A stretch of 64,000 nt of DNA from positions 1 through 64,000 of the forward strand of contig NZ_ATJV01000046.1 in NCBI RefSeq assembly GCF_000443165.1, read 5' to 3'. Below the pieces are notes generated by a model, which made no database searches, was not told the DNA's origin, and saw only the letters and a list, made by a program, of their open reading frames with translations. Origin of the DNA: Thauera terpenica 58Eu. GTDB taxonomy: Bacteria; Pseudomonadota; Gammaproteobacteria; Burkholderiales; Rhodocyclaceae. This document shows positions 1-7,590 of the stretch, one piece after another (position 1 is the stretch's first letter; every line of letters starts with the position of its first letter). The translations under genes were made by a program, and so were the position numbers.

Positions 1-474
1 GAAGCGAGCCGCAAACCCGCGCCAGACGGCTCGCTTCGGAATCCGAAGCAGGACCGTACAGTACGTAGAGATCGTATGTATGAAGTACGTACGGTACCGC
101 GCGCACGCGACACCGAAGACGCGCAGCCGCCATCCCCGCCCCATCGCTTCCAGACCTTGAAGGCCGAGCAGCAGGCCGGCGCGCTGGTCGCCCTGCAGCA
201 GGTCGAGCCGTCGCTGCGCCAGGCCGTGCTCGACGAATGGGACGCACGCTGTCGGAGCAGCACGGTGCGCAACCCGGCTGGCTACCTGTTCGGCATTATC
301 CAGAAGGCGATCCGCGGGGAGTTCAAGGCGTGGGTGGGACACCACCCGCCCGGCATGGACAAGTCGGCGTCGCCGCCACACCAGACCGCACCCTCGCCGA
401 CGCCCCCACCCGCCGACCCCGAGGTGGTCCAGCAGCATATCGAGCATCTGCGATCGTTGCTGCGCATGACCTGA
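1..474 (+). CDS. STY4528-type ICE replication protein, C-terminal part (5' end outside window)
   Basis: The reading frame is open from base 1 to a TGA at 472-474, so this is the 3' end of a gene that starts outside the window; the first internal ATG is at 76. The visible part has a basic, disordered start (about residues 1-40), then a compact helical segment containing DEWDARC and NPAGYLFGIIQKAIRGEFKAW, and a proline-rich tail. A segment of this type closes the STY4528-family 'pathogenicity island replication protein' of SPI-7/PFGI-1-like ICEs, which normally lies just before the TIGR03761 gene, as it does here. The family is thought to act in replication or maintenance of the excised element. 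The family name is from memory and context; the defining N-terminal region is not visible. Confidence 0.6.
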   Translation, partial: EASRKPAPDGSLRNPKQDRTVRRDRMYEVRTVPRARDTEDAQPPSPPHRFQTLKAEQQAGALVALQQVEPSLRQAVLDEWDARCRSSTVRNPAGYLFGIIQKAIRGEFKAWVGHHPPGMDKSASPPHQTAPSPTPPPADPEVVQQHIEHLRSLLRMT

Positions 475-490
475 TCGCTGCCACGTCGCC

Positions 491-515
491 GGAGCTATCC
501 CCTGGGGATAACTCC
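491..515. promoter_or_regulatory. Dyad copy 1: TATCCCC-T-GGGGATA
   Basis: Seven-base arms (496-502 and 504-510) flank a central T. Beyond one unpaired base on each side, GGAG (491-494) and CTCC (512-515) extend the dyad. It lies between the replication protein gene and the TIGR03761 gene. Similar dyads occur at 629-647 and 2526-2542. It is probably a protein-binding site, either an operator or a ParB-type site; function is inferred. Confidence 0.55.
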
Positions 516-628
516 ATCAAGCGCTACCCGCATCCAGCTACCCTGCGCACTGGTATGTCGGATCGCGTGCCATCAGGCCGGCCGTCAGGCTCGCTCCCGC
601 AGACGGGCACGACTCGGCTCTCCGTATC

Positions 629-647
629 GCCATCCCCTGGGGATGGC
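629..647. promoter_or_regulatory. Dyad copy 2: GCCATCCCC-T-GGGGATGGC
   Basis: Nine-base perfect arms flank a central T. The core ATCCCC-T-GGGGAT is the same as in the copies at 491-515 and 2526-2542, but the flanking pair has changed from T/A to C/G with pairing kept. It lies about 120 bases before the likely start of the TIGR03761 gene. The 290-base gap holding copies 1 and 2 contains no convincing gene. Confidence 0.55.
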
Positions 648-765
648 TGGCACAGGCGGCCTTCCACGAACGGCATTCGGGCGGACGACGGCTGCGGTTT
701 GTTGACTGACGGCCTTCCAGCCGGTGGCGATGGTGGCGACTGTTCCTTTACCGCGAGTCGTCGCC

Positions 766-1533
766 ATGGCCAACGAACCCCTGCAACTGAATCTCGGATC
801 GCTGCGCAGCGCGATGTCGCTGACGCTGCACACCCATCATGCCTCGCGCATCTGGCACGGCCGCGCGCCGGCCGAGGGGCGCCCCGGCATTGTCGGCCTC
901 AACGGCTTCATCAGTGTGATGAACAAGATGAAGCGCGGCGCCGAGCAGGACGATCCCTACTCGGACTGGTGGATGCTGCGCATCGAGGACAAGCTGGCCG
1001 ATACCAAGATTCGCTTGCAGACGCTGCGCGAGCAGGTGGACCAGGCGCTGTCCGGTGTTCCTCCCGCACTCAGCCTCGGCGAGAACCTGAACGTGCAGCC
1101 GGTGAAACTGCCGCTCTTCGTCAATGCCCAGCTCGGCTTTGCCGCCGTCTACCTGCTGGCCGACTACGACGACCTGGCGCGCAAGCTGATCCTGGCGCAT
1201 CACACGGCGCTGATCGACCGCAGCACGCTGGAACGCTGGCTCAACGATGGCGCGCATGCGCTGCGCAGCCTGTTCTCCCTGGCCCAGCAGTACCGCTATT
1301 CCGGCACGACGCGCGACGACTTCGCCGCGAAGAATGCCGCGGCGCGGGCGGCGCTGGAGAAGTTCGGCGAGTTGCCCCAGGACGTGCTCGAAGGCACGCG
1401 CCGTTCGCGCTTTGCGCCACCCATCGCACGGCGGGGGAACCGGCCCGAGGCACCGGCCGCGGACGCCTCGGAGTCAAGCCTCGCCGATGGCGCAGCCGAC
1501 GCCGCGACGCAAGACGAAGGCGCCAAGGCATGA
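766..1533 (+). CDS. TIGR03761-type integrating conjugative element protein (PFL_4669-like)
   Basis: This 255-residue protein matches the TIGR03761 family, found only in SPI-7/PFGI-1-type ICEs and of unknown biochemical role. Recognisable parts are the N-terminal LGSLRSAMSLTLHTHHASRIWHG, the GLNGFISVMNKMKRGA segment and the conserved DDPYSDWWMLRIEDKL block (about residues 60-80), followed by a helical middle and a low-complexity Ala/Glu tail. Family members sit between the replication protein and SSB/TopB, as here, so a DNA-processing role is inferred. The ATG at 766 was chosen because homologues begin near this point, but ATG 730 and GTG 724 are in frame and none has a clear ribosome-binding site. 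The next gene overlaps by four bases. Confidence 0.85.
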   Translation: MANEPLQLNLGSLRSAMSLTLHTHHASRIWHGRAPAEGRPGIVGLNGFISVMNKMKRGAEQDDPYSDWWMLRIEDKLADTKIRLQTLREQVDQALSGVPPALSLGENLNVQPVKLPLFVNAQLGFAAVYLLADYDDLARKLILAHHTALIDRSTLERWLNDGAHALRSLFSLAQQYRYSGTTRDDFAAKNAAARAALEKFGELPQDVLEGTRRSRFAPPIARRGNRPEAPAADASESSLADGAADAATQDEGAKA

Positions 1534-2090
1534 CGGCAGCGTCTTCTTCCGGCCGTCCAGCACGCTTCATTCCGCTGGGACAGGCGGACTTCCAGCGGCT
1601 GGAACACGCAGGCTACCTAAAAGGCCTTTTACAGCCCTTTAAAGGTAAGGGGAGTCTGGAGACCTGGGCCAGCCAGTGCATGGCGCTGCGCGAGGAGCTG
1701 ATCGCTCTGGCACAAGGGCAGGTGTTGCCGCAGGCGCGGGCCTACCCCTTTAATCTGCTCGATGTGCAACTGGCCCAGCAGACGACTGGCGCAGGGACGA
1801 CCTTTCTGCGCTGGCGCAACCCCGACCGCTCGGCCATGGGTGTGACTTTGTGGGAGTCGCTGCTCGATCGCCCCGCGACACCGGCCTCGCTGATCGACGA
1901 CCTGTATGCGATCGAACTTCAGCGCATCGCGCTGAACATGCAGATCAGCCTGACCCACAGCATCGCCCGCCTCGCCCTGGAATGCGCCAGCAGGATGGCC
2001 CAAGCGGAGGCGACCTATCTGCGACGAGTCCAAGGGCCTGTCGCGTCCGCTTCTACCACACCCGCCACCACCCCCAAGGAGCCACCATGA
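1530..2090 (+). CDS. DUF3158 family protein
   Basis: This 186-residue protein starts at an ATG overlapping the previous stop (ATGA), which implies translational coupling. It reads like DUF3158, a small family restricted to this class of ICE: FIPLGQADFQRLEHAGYLKGLLQPFKGKG near the start, then a helical body with WASQCMALREELIALAQ. A basic, Ser/Thr/Pro-rich tail overlaps the ssb start by four bases. No catalytic motif is visible. Its constant place between TIGR03761 and ssb suggests a role in element replication or single-strand processing, but no activity is known. Confidence 0.8.
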   Translation: MTAASSSGRPARFIPLGQADFQRLEHAGYLKGLLQPFKGKGSLETWASQCMALREELIALAQGQVLPQARAYPFNLLDVQLAQQTTGAGTTFLRWRNPDRSAMGVTLWESLLDRPATPASLIDDLYAIELQRIALNMQISLTHSIARLALECASRMAQAEATYLRRVQGPVASASTTPATTPKEPP

Positions 2091-2470
2091 GCACGCACTT
2101 CATCGGCGAGGGCAACATCGGTTCTGCGCCGGAGTACCGCGAATTCCCCAACGGCAACGACGAACCGCGCAGGCTGCTGCGCCTGAACGTCTATTTCGAC
2201 AATCCCATCCCGAAGAAGGATGGCGAGTACGAGGACCGCGGCGGCTTTTGGGCACCCGTGGAGCTGTGGCATCGCGATGCCGAGCGCTGGCAGTCGCTGT
2301 ACCAGAAAGGCATGCGCGTGCTGGTCGAAGGCCGCACCGTGCGCGACGAATGGGAGGACGCCGACGAGAACGAGCGCGTCACCTTCAAGATCGAGGCCCG
2401 GCGCGTTGGCATCCTGCCGTACCGCATCGAGGCGGTGACGCTCGGCACCAGGCCCGCCGGGAGCCAGTGA
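2087..2470 (+). CDS. ssb: Single-stranded DNA-binding protein of the ICE
   Basis: This 127-residue protein has an OB-fold SSB pattern: an N-terminal GEGNIGSAPEYREF strand, LRLNVYFDNP, FWAPVELWHRDAERWQSLYQKG (the usual 'vxxfgklAexxxxylkKG' segment) and VLVEGRTVRDEWED. It lacks the long acidic tail of chromosomal SSB, as ICE- and plasmid-borne versions often do. It would coat DNA made single-stranded by transfer or rolling-circle replication. The start overlaps the DUF3158 stop as ATGA, so the three genes from 766 form one operon. The next gene, topB, follows after a 285-base gap. Confidence 0.88.
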   Translation: MSTHFIGEGNIGSAPEYREFPNGNDEPRRLLRLNVYFDNPIPKKDGEYEDRGGFWAPVELWHRDAERWQSLYQKGMRVLVEGRTVRDEWEDADENERVTFKIEARRVGILPYRIEAVTLGTRPAGSQ

Positions 2471-2525
2471 CCAGGCATCGCGGGCGGCTGTAGCAACCGT
2501 CAGACGCCCGCCATGCATCAGCGGG

Positions 2526-2542
2526 CTATCCCCTGGGGATAG
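2526..2542. promoter_or_regulatory. Dyad copy 3: CTATCCCC-T-GGGGATAG
   Basis: Eight-base perfect arms around a central T repeat the ATCCCC core of the dyads at 491-515 and 629-647. It lies in the 285-base gap between ssb and topB, so the three copies bracket the TIGR03761-DUF3158-ssb operon. No gene is apparent in the rest of that gap. Confidence 0.55.
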
Positions 2543-2755
2543 TTCCACTGCGCTCCACCGAGTTCCAGCGGCCCTCCCGACACCAATCTCCGGCCCCTCA
2601 TACCCCGGCGATCCGAGCATGCCGCTGTGGCAACCATTCCCCAGCCGATCACAAATCGGAGCCCCTGCCGTCCGGCTTCCTCGCAGCCGGTCTCACCTGG
2701 CCCAGCCATGCTGTTGTCCATCCGATGAACCGCACATTTCCGAGGAAGCTTCAGC

Positions 2756-4771
2756 ATGCGCGTGTCCCTGTGCGAGAAGCCATCCCAAGGCAAGGACATC
2801 GCCCGCGTGCTGGGTGCCGGCCAGCGTGGTGCCGGCTGCTACAGCGGCGCGGGTGTCGTCGTGACCTGGTGCATCGGTCATCTGGTCGAAGCGGTTCCGC
2901 CCGAGGGCTATGACGATCGTTACAAGCGCTGGACCCTCGAGCAACTGCCCATCATCCCCGAGCGCTGGCGCGTCGATCCCAAGGCTGCGACCGCCGCGCA
3001 GTTCAAGATCGTCAAGCATCTCGTAGGCCAGGCCAGCGAGTTGGTCATCGCCACCGACGCCGATCGTGAAGGCGAGATGATCGCTCGCGAGATCATCGAG
3101 CTGTGCGGCTACCGCGGGCCGATTCAGCGCCTGTGGTTGTCGGCGCTCAACGATGCGTCGATCCGCAAGGCACTGGGCGCGCTGAAGCCGTCGGCCGAGA
3201 CGCTGCCGCTGTACTACTCGGCTCTGGCCCGTTCGCGTGCCGACTGGCTGATCGGCATGAATCTGAGCCGGCTGTTCACGCTTCTAGGGCGGCAGGCCGG
3301 CTACACCGGCGTGCTGTCGGTGGGCCGGGTACAGACGCCGACGCTGAAGCTGGTGGTGGATCGCGATCGCGAGATTGCGAGCTTCGTCTCGGTGCCGTTC
3401 TGGGCGATCGAGGTCACGCTGTCCCATGCCGCCCAATCCTTCATTACAGGTTGGACGCCGCCGCAGGGTTGTACGGACGACGCCGGCCGCTGCCTTCAGC
3501 AGCCGGTCACCCAGCAGGCAGCCGACCGCATGCGCGCCGCCGGCAGCGCCCAGGTGGTGTCGGTCGAGACGGAGCGGGTGCGGGAAAGTCCGCCGCTGCC
3601 GTTCGACTTGGGCACGCTGCAGGAGGTGTGTTCCAAGCAGTTGGGCCTGGACGTGCAGGAGACGCTGGACATCGCCCAGGCGCTGTACGAGACGCACAAG
3701 GCGACGACCTACCCGCGCTCCGACTCGGGCTACTTGCCCGAGAGCATGCTGGCCGAGGTGCCGACCGTTCTCGACAGCCTGGTCAAGACCGATCCCGGCC
3801 TGCGCCCGTTGACCGACCGCCTGGACCCGACCCAGCGCTCGCGTGCCTGGAACGACGCCAAGGTCACGGCGCACCACGGCATCATCCCGACACTGGAGCC
3901 CGCCAACCTGTCGGCCATGAACGACAAGGAACTGGTCGTCTACCGACTGATCCGCGCGCATTACCTCGCGCAGTTTCTGCCGCACCATGAGTTCGACCGG
4001 ACGGTGGCGCAGCTCGCTTGCGGCGGGCAGTCGCTGCAGGCCGTGGGCAAGCAGATCGCCGTGGCCGGCTGGCACCAAGTGCTGGCGGCGCCGGAGGAAA
4101 GCGACGCGGACGGCGATGACACCCCGCGCAGTCAAGTTCTCCCGGCGCTGCGAGCCGGATTGTCCTGCCAGGTCGGCAATGTCGATCTGAAGGCGCTCAA
4201 GACCCTGCCGCCCAAGCCCTACACGCAGGGCGAACTGGTCAAGGCCATGAAGGGCGTCGCCAAGCACGTCACCGACCCGCGCTTGAAGCAGAAGCTCAAG
4301 GACACGACGGGCATCGGCACCGAAGCCACGCGCGCCAACATCATCGGCGGCCTGCTTGGCCGCGGCTATCTACTGAAGAAGGGCCGCGCCATCCGCGCCT
4401 CGGATGCCGCCTTCATGCTGATCGACACCGTACCGGCGGCCATCGCCGATCCTGGCACGACGGCGGTCTGGGAGCAGGCGCTTGACATGATCGAGGCCGG
4501 CCAGATGACTTTGGACACCCTCATCGCCAAGCAATCCGCCTGGGTGGCCCAGCTCGTGCAGCAGTACAGCGGTGCAACGCTCGCCATCAAGCTGCCGCCG
4601 TCTCCCTCCTGCCCACAGTGCGGCGCGCCAATGCGCCAGCGCACCGGCAAGAACGGCGCTTTCTGGTCGTGCAGCCGCTACCCGGATTGCAAGGGAACGC
4701 AGCCAGTCGATACCTCGACAAGCAAGCGTGGAGCGCCGCACAAGCAGAGGGCTTCACGCAAGGCGTCCTGA
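2756..4771 (+). CDS. topB: DNA topoisomerase III (type IA), ICE-encoded
   Basis: At 671 residues this is full length for TopB (E. coli about 650). The TOPRIM domain starts at residue 1 (MRVSLCEKPSQGKDIARVLG) and has the metal-binding DADREGEM at about residues 100-107. SVGRVQTPTLKLVVDRD follows, and the catalytic tyrosine is in TTYPRSDSGYLP (about Tyr319). A C-terminal four-cysteine zinc ribbon (CPQCGAPM...CSRYPDCKG) spans about residues 618-650. It passes one DNA strand through another and is thought to resolve intermediates of ICE replication or transfer. A TopB homologue is a hallmark of this ICE class. AGGA precedes the ATG by about nine bases. Confidence 0.95.
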   Translation: MRVSLCEKPSQGKDIARVLGAGQRGAGCYSGAGVVVTWCIGHLVEAVPPEGYDDRYKRWTLEQLPIIPERWRVDPKAATAAQFKIVKHLVGQASELVIATDADREGEMIAREIIELCGYRGPIQRLWLSALNDASIRKALGALKPSAETLPLYYSALARSRADWLIGMNLSRLFTLLGRQAGYTGVLSVGRVQTPTLKLVVDRDREIASFVSVPFWAIEVTLSHAAQSFITGWTPPQGCTDDAGRCLQQPVTQQAADRMRAAGSAQVVSVETERVRESPPLPFDLGTLQEVCSKQLGLDVQETLDIAQALYETHKATTYPRSDSGYLPESMLAEVPTVLDSLVKTDPGLRPLTDRLDPTQRSRAWNDAKVTAHHGIIPTLEPANLSAMNDKELVVYRLIRAHYLAQFLPHHEFDRTVAQLACGGQSLQAVGKQIAVAGWHQVLAAPEESDADGDDTPRSQVLPALRAGLSCQVGNVDLKALKTLPPKPYTQGELVKAMKGVAKHVTDPRLKQKLKDTTGIGTEATRANIIGGLLGRGYLLKKGRAIRASDAAFMLIDTVPAAIADPGTTAVWEQALDMIEAGQMTLDTLIAKQSAWVAQLVQQYSGATLAIKLPPSPSCPQCGAPMRQRTGKNGAFWSCSRYPDCKGTQPVDTSTSKRGAPHKQRASRKAS

Positions 4772-4980
4772 CGCCGACGAATCCCTTCGCCACGCCGGCC
4801 GTTTCTAGCGGCGGGGCCAACCTCTCCCGCGCAACGCGGGATTCCCCAGCACACGTCCCCTTCTGCAACGGTGTGCACGTCTGGCTTGCCCAACGACGGG
4901 CTCGCGAGACGAGAAGGCCGTTTCTCCGCGAATCGCGTCTGTCGCGACTCCATTGATCGAGATGCTCCTGTCGATGACGC

Positions 4981-5034
4981 GGGGTCTCCTGACGCCTGGC
5001 GGACCTGTGTCGTAGCGAGCCGTCAGGAGACCCC
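4981..5034. repeat. 14-bp perfect inverted repeat, 26-base spacer (candidate oriT or cruciform)
   Basis: GGGGTCTCCTGACG (4981-4994) and its exact complement CGTCAGGAGACCCC (5021-5034) are separated by 26 bases. It lies in a gene-poor stretch of about 700 bases (4772-5469) between topB and the next gene. No T-run follows either arm, so it does not look like a terminator. Relaxase-loading sites often contain such repeats, so it is one candidate for a transfer origin, but nothing proves it. Apart from this and the promoter at 5302-5332, I see nothing in the 700-base gap. Confidence 0.5.
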
Positions 5035-5301
5035 TCGGGTCGACGGTATTCGGTGCCGGTGCCCGCCGGCGGAACAACGGGCTCCCTTTGTGCGCGGATG
5101 TGTGCCGAAGGATGTCGACCCCAGCCACGACACGGGTCGGGTGCAGCAGCTGTTCCAGCGGCGGGCTTTGACGACGGCCGTGCCGGGACGGCGACTCACG
5201 GGTGGCGACTTGTTCTTAGCCGAAGGCTCAGGCGTTCGGCATTTTCTTGGCTTGATCCCGGTCTCCCTTGATCTCATGGCATCGGAGTTGAAGAATCTGC
5301 C

Positions 5302-5332
5302 TTGCCACTGCCCTGTCCGAGGTGACTATAAT
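5302..5332 (+). promoter_or_regulatory. Sigma-70-type promoter with flanking inverted repeat, for the 5470 gene
   Basis: TTGCCA (5302-5307) and a perfect TATAAT (5327-5332) are 19 bases apart. TGTCCG at 5314-5319 and CGGACA at 5336-5341 form an inverted repeat straddling the -10, which suggests an operator. The transcript would have a leader of about 130 bases. Confidence 0.5.
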
Positions 5333-5469
5333 GCGCGGACAGCCGCGTCACGCTGAACCTGCTGCCGGGTTAAACGACGTTTCTCCCATTCCCCTTTCGC
5401 TGCTGACCGTGCCTATTCCCCGGTCGATGCGTAATCGGCAGACATCGACCATGCGCAGAGGAATTTGGC

Positions 5470-6225
5470 ATGTCTGAATCGACGTTTTTCGTCTCCGAAG
5501 CCGCGGTACGCAATCTCAAGCACCTTGCCGAACGGCGTGTCAGCGGAGTCTCTTCTTCCCATTTGAGTGAGTGCGTGGCGTCAGCCTTGGGATTCAAGAC
5601 CCATGCGGCGTTGCGTGCAGCGCTGGCAGGCAGTGCAACCATTGAGGTCCCGAAACCCAGCAATGCCAAGTTGGTGCAGCGCCTTCGTCAACTCGGCTAT
5701 GCCTCCGTGCCCGACGATCTGAAGCTGGTGCCGGAGTTCGAGCACTCCTACTCGCCGTTCCGATCCTTCCCGCTCAGGAAGGGACGTAGCGTGCGCTGGC
5801 AAGCGTGGCGCAACCTGCTGGTGGCTGCGATCAACGCCGGCCTGGAACACCGCTTGTTCGGGCTATCGCCCGGCGAAAACTGGTGGCCCGGCGGTGCGAC
5901 GGAAAGCCACCAGTGCGAACGCAGCATCTACCGCTTCACGTTCGATGGGGATCTGTCTGCGGTTGCCAGCGTAGACGCCATCAGCGGCGACGAGCTTTCT
6001 CTTCATGTCGTGCTCAACCCCCGCAACGAGGAGGTGGAGCCAGGTCCGTTCAGCGGTTTGCGCGATGGGGATGCCTGCGCGCATTGCTGGGTGGAACGGC
6101 GATTGGGTGCGTGGATTCAGGATGGCGGCGAGGATTTCTCATGCAAGCGCGTCGTGCAATCACGGCTGGCCGGCCTGAAGATTGAGCCGCGCGGCTATTC
6201 GGACCAAGGCAGCTTCTTCATGTAG
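5470..6225 (+). CDS. Hypothetical ICE protein with a glyoxalase-related N-terminal motif
   Basis: This 251-residue soluble protein is unrecognised as a whole. Residues about 20-45 (SSSHLSECVASALGFKTHAALRAAL) resemble the short helical 'HS.A.E.vA.alGy..w..L..al' segment found at the end of some glyoxalase-related proteins. The rest has no motif I can name; a conserved-looking middle contains FRSFPLRKGRSVRWQAWRNLLVAAINAGL. The GAGGAA before the ATG and the upstream promoter support the start. It is the only gene in its transcription unit, with a 570-base gap after it that holds the first structured RNA. Confidence 0.6.
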   Translation: MSESTFFVSEAAVRNLKHLAERRVSGVSSSHLSECVASALGFKTHAALRAALAGSATIEVPKPSNAKLVQRLRQLGYASVPDDLKLVPEFEHSYSPFRSFPLRKGRSVRWQAWRNLLVAAINAGLEHRLFGLSPGENWWPGGATESHQCERSIYRFTFDGDLSAVASVDAISGDELSLHVVLNPRNEEVEPGPFSGLRDGDACAHCWVERRLGAWIQDGGEDFSCKRVVQSRLAGLKIEPRGYSDQGSFFM

Positions 6226-6595
6226 GCCTATCCCGCCCGGGGTGCGGTGCCGGATCTGAGCGTGTCGGCGCCGTGCCCTGCCAGGCCCAGGGACTGCACC
6301 CTGTGCCTGCGAAGCCGTCACGATCCTCTGGTGTCGATCCTTCGCACCAGCGGCTCCGCACGGAGCCGGCCTTTCCGGACAGTACCGCGCAGCGGTCGGT
6401 GGTCTGCCTTCTTTGGTAGTCCAAGCACCACAGGCATCCGCCCAGCGCGCGCCTGCGTTTAACCAGATCACCACTTCCCGCACGCCCCGCCTCGACAGCG
6501 CTTTCTCTCCCCACCTCTGGCCAATCGGGTCGGTGCCGGCCTCTCATTTCGGCATGACTTGGGCGATACGTGGCCCGATGCTGCCGGTATGCGTC

Positions 6596-6700
6596 GCTGA
6601 CCTCCGTCAGCACCATGCCCAGGCAGCCCCGGTCTTCAAGGCTGCAACGCGGTTCGCCGCGTGGATCGAACCAGTCCGCCTCGCATCACCCACCGCGGAC
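6596..6700 (+). ncRNA. radC-type structured RNA, copy 1
   Basis: Four stems are readable: P1 GCTGAC-ctcc-GTCAGC (6596-6611); P2 GCAGCC/GGCTGC (6623-6628, 6640-6645); P3 CGCGG-ttcg-CCGCG (6648-6661); P4 GTCCGC/GCGGAC (6674-6679, 6695-6700). ATGCCCAGG links P1 to P2. Compared with the copies at 9675, 18073 and 39786, P2 has the pair T-A changed to C-G on both arms and P4 has the same kind of double change, so the fold is under selection. It lies about 100 bases before the gene at 6802. The name rests on memory of the radC motif and on the copy upstream of radC. Confidence 0.7.
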
Positions 6701-6740
6701 GAGCGTTTTCACAACGCCGATGCTTTTTCCTTCAACCCCT

Positions 6741-6759
6741 CGGGAGGTTTCTGCTCCCG
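6741..6759 (+). promoter_or_regulatory. Leader hairpin after RNA copy 1
   Basis: CGGGAG (6741-6746) and CTCCCG (6754-6759) form a stem, extended by CCCC/GGGG outside. It stands between the structured RNA and the ribosome-binding site (AGGAG) of the 6802 gene. Comparable hairpins follow the other three RNA copies. Confidence 0.45.
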
Positions 6760-6801
6760 TCTTGGGGGTAGGGCTCCCGGTCCTTCAATCAGGAGAGCCC
6801 C

Positions 6802-7053
6802 ATGTCCTTTGCATTCGCATCGGCGCCGCTGAGCGCTGCCCAGGCCCGCGCCGAAGCCATTGGCTATCTGGCCCTGACCTACACCGGCAAGCGCCTGCCC
6901 CTGCAGGTGCGCCATAGCGCCGCCGGCCACTACATCGGCACTGCCGACGAAGACGGCCCGGTGTCCCGAGAGTCCGTCGAGTACTTCCGCTCGCAGCGCG
7001 CCGCCAACCACGCCCTGGCAACGGGGTGCTGGCAGCAACGCATCCACCCCTGA
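6802..7053 (+). CDS. Small hypothetical ICE protein (83 aa)
   Basis: This 83-residue protein starts with Ala-rich MSFAFASAPLSAAQARAEAIGYLALTYTG and has no cysteine motif or membrane segment. It is preceded by CAGGAGAGCCCC and by the structured RNA. I recall similar small proteins following this RNA in related ICEs but know no function. The codon pattern is like its neighbours, and the 24-base gap to the next gene suggests co-transcription. Confidence 0.65.
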   Translation: MSFAFASAPLSAAQARAEAIGYLALTYTGKRLPLQVRHSAAGHYIGTADEDGPVSRESVEYFRSQRAANHALATGCWQQRIHP

Positions 7054-7077
7054 CTTCCACTTACCAGGAGTCATGTC

Positions 7078-7470
7078 ATGAACCGGTCATTGCCCCAAGA
7101 CGTCCTTGATCAGATCGCCGCGGAAGAACGGCACTTCGCCGAAGCGCCGCGGGCTTTCTTCGATGCGTGGAAGCGCGGTGCGGAAATCGCCGGCCCCGAA
7201 TGGTTCGGCGACGGCACCCCCGAAGGCCTGCAGCGCGCCACCAGCAAGTGGGATCTGCGCCCCAAGGTGATGTTGCTCAACGACGCCCTGGATGTCCTCA
7301 GCGGCGGCCAGCGCATGTTCCTGTCCGCGATGGTGAGCTTCTACAACGCCCGTGAGGGCGGCGCGATGCTCAAGCGCTGCGGATTCGAGGGGCTGTCCGA
7401 TCTGGGAGGCCTCGATCTGGAGCGCCGCCAGGTCATCGCCGATCTGGTGCTGAACTACAGCGGCTGGTGA
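7078..7470 (+). CDS. Hypothetical ICE protein (130 aa)
   Basis: This 130-residue acidic, mostly helical protein has MNRSLPQDVLDQIAAEERHFAEAPRAFFDAW at the start and LSGGQRMFLSAMVSFYNAREGGAMLKRCGF in the middle. CAGGAGTCATGTC precedes its ATG. It is likely part of the same operon as the 6802 gene. I do not recognise a family and no catalytic motif is visible. Confidence 0.65.
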   Translation: MNRSLPQDVLDQIAAEERHFAEAPRAFFDAWKRGAEIAGPEWFGDGTPEGLQRATSKWDLRPKVMLLNDALDVLSGGQRMFLSAMVSFYNAREGGAMLKRCGFEGLSDLGGLDLERRQVIADLVLNYSGW

Positions 7471-7533
7471 GTCCGTTCACCGCGCTCGTCGTTTCTTTCC
7501 CCGGACGCATGCCGCGTCCATCCATCTCATCCT

Positions 7534-7570
7534 CAAGGGACAGACCTCCCTTGCGGGCGGGAGTCCCTTG
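7534..7570 (+). promoter_or_regulatory. Intercistronic hairpin before the 7591 gene
   Basis: CAAGGGAC (7534-7541) pairs with GTCCCTTG (7563-7570), with CTCCC/GGGAG inside. The ribosome-binding site AAGGAG follows a few bases later. It may stabilise, attenuate or segment the transcript. Confidence 0.4.
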
Positions 7571-7590
7571 GTCACCACAAGGAGTCTCCC

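Noticed and set aside
237-1529. Very long plus-strand open frame leading into the DUF3158 gene
   Set aside because: It covers the end of the replication protein and the whole TIGR03761 gene in another frame and has Arg/Gly/Pro-rich shadow composition; only the part from 1530 is real.
4871-5356. 161-codon open frame after topB
   Set aside because: It spans the 14-base inverted repeat and the promoter at 5302-5332, has no ribosome-binding site, and its composition does not look coding.
6218-6616. 132-codon minus-strand frame after the 5470 gene
   Set aside because: It overlaps the structured RNA copy 1 region, has no ribosome-binding site and looks like shadow sequence.
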